64,000 nucleotides of DNA from Azolla caroliniana (taxonomy: Eukaryota > Polypodiophyta), in contig JBHGNT010000018.1 in the NCBI GenBank assembly GCA_043228905.1, forward strand, positions 6,200,001 through 6,264,000. Reading direction: 5' to 3'. Below the pieces are notes generated by a model that was not told the DNA's origin, ran no database searches, and saw only the letters and a program-made list of their open reading frames with translations. A program made the translations under genes and the position numbers. Below are positions 43,191 to 52,299 of this stretch, piece by piece (position 1 is the first letter of the stretch; each line of letters begins with the position of its first letter).

Positions 43191-43368
43191 GAGGGAGGTT
43201 TCTAAACCGGTTTACAAGCCGTTTACCAAACCGGTTCAGCCTAAACCGGTTTGTGAACCGGCTCGGCTCGGCTCAGGTTTGAGATCTCGTAAACGGTTTA
43301 GGCTTAGCCGGTTTGGCTTGGATCAGGCCAAACCGGGTAAGCCTAAACCGAATCGTTGCCGATCCCTA

Positions 43369-43500
43369 GTGGAGACGACGAAAAAGGAAAAGTTGAAAGC
43401 TCTCCAATGAGACAATGGAGGGGAACTAAGTTAAGATGAAATTTCTAGATGAATTCCAAAATTTGAGCATGTTCTTGTCTTTATCTTTGCAAAGGGGCCT
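43369..43500 (+). pseudogene. Copia integrase relic, right part
   Basis: After the second TSD copy the integrase frame continues (KKEKLKAL and DNGGEL) in register with 39,400-39,597. It fades out near 43,500. Confidence 0.65.
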
Positions 43501-43839
43501 GGTTTGGATGAAATGTATATGAATGTAGTCACATTTAGAACACACTTCTATAGCATTGCTTAGACATTATAACTCATCCTTTCCCCTTTGTCTCCTTTAC
43601 TAGGTGTTGAAGATTTGACCCATTCGTTTCAATGGTTAACCTTAAACATTTGAACTTTTTTCCTTTTATGATATTGTTTTCTTCTTACTATTCTTCCAAT
43701 AATCACGTCAACTAGAATCTTGACCTATTGTAAAAGTTGACATCCCTCCACTTTTCTATCTTTTCCCATGTAGCATCACGAGTTCTCAACAAAGTTTTGT
43801 GAAACTGAGGCCATGAGTAGCCTCAATTAACTAGGTCTA

Positions 43840-44329
43840 AAGTCTTGTGAATTCTGAAGTGTCTAAGCATTGAGTTTCATGAAAATATTGCCAAAGTCAA
43901 GCACCATAATTTAAGAATGTATACAAGATTGTTTGGAAAAAGTACATTGTCATGCCATATGAATTGATTATAATCCAGATAGGACTCTCTAGACTATGAG
44001 CAAGAAACACATTTTGGAAGAATATGATCTAAAACATTTGTTCATATATTAGCACGAATGGAATCAAGAAAACTTGACTTTGTAGGTGCATTGAAAACAT
44101 TTGTTGCCATCACTTGTAGGTGATTAGGATGCAAGAGGAATTTCTTTCAATGGTGAAAAGCACGTTGTCCTAGAAGAGGTTTCATATAAGAGTATTGAGA
44201 AAGGCATCATCTACCATGGCTTCTACCATGGCGTCGCCCAATGAGCATCAACGATTCAAGACTTCAGTATTTTGGAAATATGTGGGAATCTTTTGATCAT
44301 TGTGATCAATAATATTTCTTTCTCCAATC
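43840..44329 (-). pseudogene. Decayed gypsy pol fragment (RNase H to integrase linker)
   Basis: It aligns with 49,980-50,440 in the same orientation (shared words such as TGATTAGGANRNAAGAGGA, ACGATTCAAGACT, ATGTNGGATTTTGTGATCATT-like). No frame survives. The LTR at 44,330 cuts it. Confidence 0.55.
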
Positions 44330-44741
44330 TGTTGAGCGAGCAAGCTCAACATGATCCGGATCGGGTGAATAAGCCAAGAGATGAATTGGTGTCCGGAACG
44401 GAGAGCCAGATCGGTGTCCAGATCTGAGTGTAACTGGTAGGCCGTTAGAGGCCTATGATCCTAGCCTAGTACGTAGGCATATTTTTGGGAGTCAGTGTTA
44501 GTAGCTCGGTACGAGCATTGAAATACATGTTAGTATTTTTGTCAGTCCTTTCAAGGACTTGTATAAAAGTGCTCACTGAGCACATTGTATGTACAAAGTG
44601 ATATTTTTGAATTTGAGGTTTTGTTGTTTGCTCTCTCTATTTGTCTCTCTCACACTTTGTGTATTCCATTCTCTATATTTTCTATGGCTATTTGGCTGAG
44701 CCAGTTGAGATATGTTTAGCTTCCGCATTATTTCTTTTACA
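44330..44741 (+). repeat. 5' LTR of copia-E (412 bp)
   Basis: TGTTGAGCGAGCAAGCTCAAC to TTTCTTTTACA, next to the PBS. A TATAAAAGTG motif near 44,560 is a likely TATA box. A solo LTR of the same family is at 58,087-59,352. Confidence 0.9.
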
Positions 44742-44753
44742 TGGTATCAGAGC
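44742..44753 (+). other. Primer-binding site (initiator tRNA-Met) of copia-E
   Basis: TGGTATCAGAGC directly follows the LTR. Confidence 0.95.
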
Positions 44754-44839
44754 GCGAGGGTTAGAACATCCTCTGTTGCCGACAAGAGCCTTCAGAACGA
44801 ACCAAGACCTAACACTCGGTAAGAACAGATAAGAAAAGA

Positions 44840-47800
44840 AATGGATAGAGGTATGGAACAACTACGCATCTTGGTCATACAAGATGCACCAATATTTGTT
44901 AGGACATGGATATTGGAGTTATGTCGAAGGAGCAAATGACGCAGCACCGCATTTGACACACATGGATTTTTCGGCTTGGGAACAGTCGGCAATTAGAGTT
45001 CTCTACTACTTCACATCCAGTGTCGGTGATCAGCTACTCAACTACATTTGGGATGCCAAGATGCCAAAGGAGGCTTGGGGAAATCGGAAGAAGATATTCG
45101 CCACAAGCACCACAACTAGAAAGCTTCATCTTAGACAAGACTTGAGCAATGTCCAATAGAAAGACATGTAGGTGGCTGATTACACCTCTTGGATCAAGGG
45201 CATCTGTGACTCTCTCGCCTCCATCAATGTGATTGTTGAGGAGGAAGAAATGGTGCAGGACTATCTCGGAGGATTGGTGCAAAAGTTCAGATAATTTCGG
45301 ACAACAGTTAGCACGAGAGAGAATACGCCGTCATTCTTCGAGTTGCAATCGATGCTTCTCGTTGAAGAGAACCATGCGGGTGCGTCGACCAACATGCACA
45401 CCGATAACAAAATGTTGTACAGGGAGGAGGATAGACCCCGTGGTTGTGGTGGACGAGGCGGGTCGGCACATAGTGGAGGCAACCAACAAGAGAAAATGCC
45501 GACAACAATTCCGGACCCTTCAGAAATAGGGGGAGTAAAGGCGGGGCTGGAAACCGGCAAGGAAAGACCGAGATGGAATGTTGGTACTGTGGCAAGAAAG
45601 GCCACCAGGAGAGCGAGTGCTAGAATAAGCGTGCCGATTCAGACAAATTTGGATCTGGCAAGGTCAAACAAGGGAGTCAACAACGCTCGCACTACGCCGA
45701 AGGATCGGAAAAGGGCCAGCCTTTATGATGGAACATAAGGCAAACTCAATGAAGAAGACCACCTCACAATCGAATGAGGTGTGGTACGTTGATTCCGGAG
45801 TATCAAATCATATGACGAGCCATGAAGAATGGTTCTCATATCAGGAGCAACTGGGATTGGTCGAAACCGGAGACGACACTCCGCACCAAGGTTGTTAGGT
45901 ACGTTAGGTACGATATGGATACCATACGTATTTAACGTATTAATACCCGTATAGTACCTCCCAATTTAAAAATACGTTAAATACGTTTTTTTAATATGTT
46001 AAATACTTATAAAATACGTATTTTACGTATAGTACGTTAAATACTTCTAGAATTTGAAAATTATTTACCTTTCTAAAAAATATCTATAATATTGTAAAAA
46101 ACATAAATGTTTACACAATTTTGTGATGTACAATATAGTTCTACATCCTAAAATGCATATACGACATTTGAACATTTCACATCCTAAAATACTTGTAGTC
46201 ATATGGATGTCAACATTCCCTTATTCTATAAATCAATGTAAGTGTGTATCACGATGTTCTACTTCAAATTGTAATTATCTACAATTATGCCTTCATAGAT
46301 TGAGGAATCGTCTACGATTATCACACTCATGATAGGTTTCTCTTTTCTTCGTTTTCTTCTTCTTCTTCTATCTACTGCGATTATCACACTTAGGACAGGT
46401 TTATGTCTTCTTTTCTCTCTTCTTCTTCTCTTCTTCATCTTCTTCATCGTCGTCTCTTTTCTTCCTTCCTTTGGCTTCTTTTTCACTAAATTTTTTTCTT
46501 TTTCTTTTTCTTTTTGTTAGGGTTTTACTTACATTTTCTTTATAAATACGTATTATACCAGTTTTTTTATAAATACGTTAAATATCGTATTGGACAAATG
46601 TACATGATATTTGACTGAACAACATTGAGGTATAGTACGTACTATACAAACGATGAGGTACTATACGTATTTAAACGTTAAATATGTGTACGTAAACAAC
46701 CATGCTCCGCACCCGATCAAACATGTTGGTGAAGTTCCCTCAAGTCATGTCCGATAGAAGGGAAAAGTCATGAACGTGTTGCACGTTCCGACAATAACAA
46801 AGAACTTGGTGTCGGTCAGGTAAATCGTCAACCAGGGGTTGCAAGTTCGATTCCCACATCTTGGATGTTTCATCGAGGAAGAGGGCCAAGTCATTGCGCA
46901 AGGGCGCTGGGACGAGAGGATGTTCATCCTCGACACCACCGAAGTCAGAACTGTTATGTTCGCAAAAGGGAAAAAGGGCAAAAGGGCAAGTCGAACATCG
47001 ACCTATGGCATAAGCAGTTCTGCCATGTCAACTTCCCGCGGTTTCGAGAAATGCAGACAAAGAATATCATTTTCGGGTTGCCTAAATTTAGTGGTCGAAA
47101 TAGCCATTTTTGCGAAGCCTACCAGCTAGGGACGCAACATCGACTTCCGTTCCCCAACGAGCGAATCGGAGCTGGAACCAGCTCGATTTGATCCATTTGG
47201 ATGTGTGGGGATTGATACAGAACGTGAGCATCGGAGGAAGTCGCTACTTTGTAACCTTCATCGATGACTACACTTGGGTATGCTTGATCACGAAGAAGAC
47301 CAAAGTCTTCGCCTACTTCCTGAAGGTGAAGAGCCTTGTCGAACGGGAAACCGACAAAAAATTAAGTGCCTGAGGTTCGATGGCAAAAAAGAGTACTTTT
47401 CCGACTAGTCCTCGACTTATTTGCAAAAGGAAGGAATTCAACGAGAATTCTCATGCAGATACACACTGGAGTAGAAAGGTGTGGCCGAGCGGTATAATCA
47501 GACTATAGAGGAGGTGGCACGGGCAATGCTTGAGGAGAAGCATATGCTGAAGTTTTACTGGGCCAAAGTACTGGCTGGACAACCATTTACCTGCAGAATC
47601 TAACAACTCCAAATGGAGGAGTGTCGCCACATGAGCTGTACTTCGGGAAGAAGACGAACTTGGCACACTTGAGGGTATTCGACAACATAGCATATGTGCA
47701 TGTGCCAAAGGAGAAACGGAGGAAGCTAGATGCGAAAGTCGAGAAGTGCATTCTCGTCGGCTACTCGGATGAACTAAAGGGTTATAAGTGTTATAACCCC

Positions 47801-49490
47801 CAAATGAAAAATTTCTGGGTAAGCCCAAATGTCGTCTTCAACAAATCAACTTCGTGGTACTTGCCCTCATCTCCGATCCCCGACAACTCCATTCTGATTT
47901 CTGAGGATGAGATCAATGAGGCCGGAATGCCTCCGTACGAAGAGGAAATCAGAACTCAAGAAGAGATTTGACCTCATTTCGGCTAAGTGGGCCGAATGAG
48001 TGACTGAGTTGGAACGACCAGTCGGATGATGAGCCGGTGAGTAGTGGAGACTCGGCCATGCTGTCCCCGCGCAAGGAACCGAGGAGACGATTCACGCGGG
48101 AGGAAAAAGGGAAGAAGAAGATGGCATAATACGACACTGGCAGAGGCGAGTCGGATTGGAGCGAATCCGACTTCGGAAAGCAAGAAGTCAGACCTCTTGA
48201 GAAGAGGTCGAAGTCGGCCAAGAGGGCCATCAAATCAGATGAGTAGAAATTGCGCCGATCTACCCGCCAGAAGCACCCAGTAGTTTAGTACGGGTACAAC
48301 GAATACATGGTGCATCACTATGCGTACATGATAAAGGTGGCGGAAGTGCGTGAGCTAGTGAGCTACGTAGAAGCGGCAAAGGACGCAAATTGGCTTGTTG
48401 CTATGGCAGAAGAGATGCACGCACTCACGGAGAATGACACATGGGACCTCATTGATGTTCCGAAGGGAGTGAAGCCGATCGGATGCATGTGGGTGTAGAA
48501 GGTCTAGTACAACACCGACGGCTCCATCAACCGGTACAACACTTAGTGGCCAAGGGTTACACACAACAACACGACATCGACTATGATGAGACATTTGTGC
48601 CAATCGCAAAGATGACGACCATCCATGTCTTGCTTGCAAGTGCCACGATAAAAGGGTGGCACTTGCATCGAATGGATGTAAAGAATGTGTTCCTACAAGG
48701 TGAACTTCAGGAACAAGTATACATGGTACAACCCCTTGGATTTCAATCCGGAATGAACATGTCGGCCGTTTGCTGATTGAAGAAGTCCCTCTATGGACTA
48801 AAGCAAGCCCCGGGTGCCTAGAACGCGAAGATCATGCAATGACTGCATCATATGGGGTTTGTCACATCAAAGTCAGACTCTTCGCTTCTCATCCGGCAGG
48901 GTCGGAATGGGCCGATAAGTGTTTTGTTATATGTGGATGATCTCATCATCACCAGCATCAACCTGAAAGAAATCGACCACGTCAAGTCCCAACTAGTGGC
49001 ATCATTCAACATGAAGGATCTGGGGGACCTTCATTACTTCCTCGGGATCCAAGTGATCCGCACCCCTGAGGGCATACTGATTAGCCCAAGTTCAGAATGA
49101 CGGAGTGCAAATCAGCTTAACTCCTCTAGATAGGCATGTGAAGCTTCGCCCTGATCCGGAATGACATGTGATCCGAAACGGTTCTGACAGATAGTCGGAA
49201 TCCTTATCTACTTGACCATCACTCAGCTGGACCTTAGCTATTCGGTTCTATGGAGCACCTTTAGTCATTAGTCAATTCATGGTGCATCTGACTATGGAGC
49301 ACCTTTAGTGTGCACAACGAATAGTCAGGTATGTCAGCGGCACCAAGGACTGGGGGGGTTGCTAAATTGGGCCAGTGTAGTCGTATACTTAGTCGGCTAC
49401 ACGGATGCCAATTGGGCCGAAAATGTTGGTGATTGGAAGTCTACATCCGGTTATGCGTTTTCACTTGGAAGCGCCGCGGTCGCCTAGAGA
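44840..49490 (+). pseudogene. copia-E gag-pol relic, interrupted by a MITE and truncated
   Basis: Gag (44,884-45,300, with DYTSWIKGICDSLASINV), a basic linker and knuckle region (45,343-45,640), protease (WYVDSGVSNHMTSHEEW near 45,783) broken at 45,886 by an 818-bp MITE and resumed at 46,713 (NVLHVPTITKNLVSV near 46,770), GAG-pre-integrase (LWHKQFCHVNF near 47,000), integrase (LIHLDVWG, RYFVTFIDDYTWV, 47,190-47,370; YFGKKTNLAHLRVF, 47,640), RT (MDVKNVFLQGELQEQVYM near 48,672; VLLYVDDLIITS, 48,925) and an RNase H stump (GYTDANWAENVGDWKSTSGY near 49,393). The rest of RNase H and the 3' LTR are missing; minus-strand gypsy DNA begins near 49,491. Stops are mostly TAG/TAA in place of Gln or Trp. 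Confidence 0.85.
45887..46704 (+). mobile_element. hAT-like MITE, copy 1 (818 bp)
   Basis: Ends CAAGGTTGTT and, inverted, CATGGTTGTT, flanked by the exact 8-bp duplication CTCCGCAC (45,879-45,886; 46,705-46,712). Both end zones carry many TACGT/TTTAACGTA words; the middle has a CTTCTT-rich run (46,345-46,520). No transposase frame. It interrupts copia-E protease coding sequence, which continues in frame on the far side. Confidence 0.9.
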
Positions 49491-50733
49491 GTTTACAAGA
49501 AGTATGTAATAGTTTGAACATGTGCCGCCAAAATTTTGAGATGAATTCGGGACCCCGATCACTAATAATATCATCTAGAAGACCGTGATGGCGAAACACC
49601 TCCCACATGAGTAAATCAGCTATCTCTTGGCTAGTAATGGTCTTCGTGCATGGGAGGAAATGTGCCATCTTCATAAAACGATCTACTATTGTGAGAATAG
49701 AATCAAAATCCTTGGAATGTGGAAGATCCGTAATAAAGTCCAAGGAAATAGATTTCCATGGGCTCTCGGGAATATGCATTGGCTGTAATAAGGCATATGG
49801 ATGACGTCGAGGCTTTTTTGATCGACAACATGTATCAGAACTACGAACATAATCCGTAACAAAATGGCGAAGCCATGGCCACCAATATCGGCGAGAAATC
49901 AACTCAAAAGTCTTGTGGATGCCGAAATGTCTAGCCATTGGTGTGTCATGGCATTGTTGCACGACTTCGAGTCAAGAAGGGCCGTCAGGCACATACAAGA
50001 AAGTTTGTCGAAAAAGTAAACCATCATGCCAACTGAACTGGGTGTAGTCTAGACGAGGATTTTGAGATTGGGAGCTGGAAGCACGATCTAGGGTAATATG
50101 GCTCAAAATCTCTTGGGCGAATCCATCGGTCGCAATATGCTCCCAAATGGAATCAAGAAGCCTTGAATCTCCTGGTGTGTTGATAGTATTCATTACCATT
50201 AGTCGTAGATGATTAGGACATAAGAGGATTTGCTTTTGACTTTCAAATGCGACCCCTCCTAGTTGAAGTTCCATATATGAACATCGAGATAAAGCATATG
50301 CTTTTCCTTGTTGCATCCCAGGGTGATATAGAATTACGAAATCAAAACGAGTTAAGAACTGTGCCCAACAAGCTTGTCGACGATTCAAGACTCAAGTACT
50401 TTGGAAGTATGTTAGATTTTGTGATCATTATAGACAATAATTCGTTGAGAAGAACCATCCAAAAAATAACGCCATTGTTGAAAAGAATCCACAATGGCAA
50501 GAAGCTCTTTGTCGTGAATCTCATAGTTGATTTCTATGGCTTCAAATTTCCATGAGTGAAAAGCCACAGGGTGCAGTTCACCATCATTGCCAATCTGGGA
50601 TAGTACGCTTCCGAGTGTGAAGTCAAATGCATTAGCTTCAAGTATAAAGTGCCTCATTGGATCGACCTGCATTAAAATTGGTGCAGATGTAAACGCTTGC
50701 TTTAAAGCCTCAAATGCAGAGTTCGCATCTGTA
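49491..50733 (-). pseudogene. gypsy-3 pol relic: RNase H and integrase
   Basis: Minus strand encodes the RT-linked RNase H (STDANSAFEALKQAFTSAPI at 50,733 down; YEIHDKELLAIVDSFQQWRY near 50,500), linker ([20 protein letters not shown] near 50,330), integrase zinc domain (FGIHKTFELISRRYWWPWL, 49,925 on) and core (LDFITDLPHSKDFDSILTIV; ISDRGPEFISKFW near 49,560). A few stops only. It is a different gypsy family from gypsy-1 and continues at 51,563-51,850 beyond a solo LTR. Confidence 0.85.
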
Positions 50734-50738
50734 CTCCA

Positions 50739-51557
50739 TGTTGGGAGACAGGTCCCTCCGGATGGGAAGGGAGAAGAACAGTGCTGATAAGGAAACCGGA
50801 TGACGAGTACCTGGCTACGGAGAGCCGGATGGTGCAAACCCGGTGAGAATCGGATGAGGAGTACCCGGCTATGGAGAGCCGGATGGTGCGGACCCGGTGA
50901 GGACCGGATGAGGAGTACCCGGCTACGGAGAGCCGGATGGTGCAGACCCGGTGAGAACCGGATGAGGAGTACCCGACTACGGAGAGCCGGATGGTGCAGA
51001 CCCGGTGAGAACCGGATGAGGAGTGCCCGGCTACGGAGAGCCGGATGATGAGTGCCCGGCAAGATCCGGATGATGCAGGCCCGGTGAGGAGCGCTCTCCG
51101 GATGAAGAGACATATTCGTAAATATGTTTCTGAGAGTCCATCGTGGCTATATTTGTAAATATCTGAAAAGTCATATTAGTATAATTATGACTTAGGGCAA
51201 ACTTTTATATATGTGTCGTTATTCTTGTCTGCGTGAGATCAGAGCGTGTAACTGTGTACAGAGAGAGAGAGAGAGAGAGAGAGAGGAAGAGGTCGTTGCC
51301 TCTGTTGTAACCGCTGCCTGTGGCGAAGATAGAAAGCTTGAGGTCGTTGCCTCGATGCTTCACTGTTGTACATTGTAACATAGTGATAGTTTGTAGCCTA
51401 TGGGCTGCTGTGGTTTTTCCCTAGTTTGGGTTTTCCATGTAAACATCCTGTGTACTCTTCTCTTCACTGTGTCGTGCATCCTTACCTGTTTTTCTGTGTT
51501 AGATTTTAGACTCGGTTGTGGCTGAGCGTCATTCATCGGAGCGTGTAGTTCCCGTCA
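50739..51557 (+). repeat. Solo LTR (819 bp) inserted in gypsy-3, TSD CTCCA
   Basis: TGTTGGGAGACAGGTCCCTC to GTTCCCGTCA, with 5-bp duplications CTCCA at 50,734-50,738 and 51,558-51,562. It is of the copia-A/B LTR family, enlarged by a 60-bp minisatellite (50,800-51,090) and a (GA)n run (51,258-51,282). The gypsy reading frame on the minus strand resumes in register across it. Confidence 0.92.
50800..51090 (+). repeat. 60-bp minisatellite in the solo LTR (about 5 units)
   Basis: Units contain CCGGATGAGGAGTACCCGGC, TACGGAGAGCCGGATGGTGC and AGACCCGGTGAGAA. As the unit is a multiple of three, it gives an open frame of repeated 20-residue blocks that is not a real gene. Confidence 0.9.
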
Positions 51558-51562
51558 CTCCA

Positions 51563-51850
51563 TACAAATGGTCGATCCTTTTGCGTCAGTTGAGTGAGGG
51601 GCAATACAATCTTTGAATAATCTTTGATGAACTTGCGATAAAAGTTTGCGAATCTCAAAAAACATTGTACATCTCACACAGACTGTGGTGTTTGCCAATC
51701 CAAACCTTTGATGGATCCATAGAGATGCCATTTGAAGAGACTATGTACCCCAAAAATTCCACTTGACATTAGTTGAAACTACACTTCTCAAATATTGCAT
51801 AGAGACCATACTCTCACAACCGCCGCAAAACTTGGGGAACGTGTATCTCA
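51563..51850 (-). pseudogene. gypsy-3 RT fragment
   Basis: Minus strand encodes YGLYAIFEKCSFN and EFLGYIVSSNGISMDPSKV, the end of a gypsy RT palm and thumb region, directly upstream in coding order of the RNase H at 50,733. It is cut at 51,850 by the copia-2 LTR. Confidence 0.8.
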
Positions 51851-52149
51851 TGTTGGGGACAAGGCCGTCAATGCGGAAGTGCGAGCAACATTCGTGATGA
51901 AGAAGAACCTGTGTATGCATGACCAAGATAGACATAGAGGGAGAGAGAGAGAGAGAGGCAAAAAAGGAAACGTTATATTCAATAGCAATAGTTACAAATA
52001 ACAACCAACCTTTACTAAAGGTTACAAAGTCATTTTATATAGTGACTATCCTAGGGCAACTGCCCTTTATGCTATTTACAAAATTAGCCCGGACTTGGGC
52101 TGTCCAAAGGGACAATGAGAATATGGCCATTATACACTCGTATTCGACA
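51851..52149 (-). repeat. 3' LTR of copia-2
   Basis: Minus strand TGTCGAATACGAG to CCCCAACA, preceded by the polypurine tract ACGGAGGAG (52,150-52,158). Confidence 0.9.
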
Positions 52150-52299
52150 CTCCTCCGTAATGGGCGTATACATGGGTTATCTAAAGAATTACAGGTATAT
52201 ATACAAGGTTTATCAGACAGATCGGTTTTGTCAGAGTCGGCAAGATCCGAAGACAGAGGACCGAACCGGTCGGGTTGGAAGAATTGAAGCCGATCCTCA

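Larger units (their letters stand above)
39598..43368. mobile_element. TIR element (hAT-type ends) carrying a non-LTR RT frame
   Basis: The ends are perfect 15-bp inverted repeats TAGGGATCGGCAACG (39,598-39,612 and 43,354-43,368), flanked by an identical 8-bp duplication GTGGAGAC (39,590-39,597; 43,369-43,376). The end sequence fits the hAT YARNG rule and 8-bp TSDs are typical of hAT. Sub-terminal zones (39,598-39,760 and 43,195-43,368) are packed with TAAACCG, CGGCTCGG and AAACCGGTT words, as expected for transposase-binding clusters. Inside are a 711-codon RT frame (minus), a 29-bp triplet repeat, about 0.95 kb of GA satellite and a SINE. No transposase is seen, so mobility would need help in trans. 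The total is 3771 bp. Confidence 0.85.

Noticed and set aside
45894-46704. Mutator-type MITE with a 9-bp duplication (CTCCGCACC)
   Set aside because: A ninth base also matches in copy 1, but taking C as the element's first base gives hAT-like CAAGG ends and an 8-bp TSD; I prefer hAT, while copy 2 cannot fully exclude 9 bp.
46838-46862. Sequence resembling a tRNA T-arm (GGGGTTGCAAGTTCGATTCCC)
   Set aside because: It lies inside the continuous copia-E coding sequence, encoding VNQGLQVRFPHLG, and has no matching A-box or acceptor stem.
50800-51048. 82-codon frame of repeated 20-residue blocks
   Set aside because: It is produced by the 60-bp minisatellite inside the solo LTR, not a repeat protein gene.
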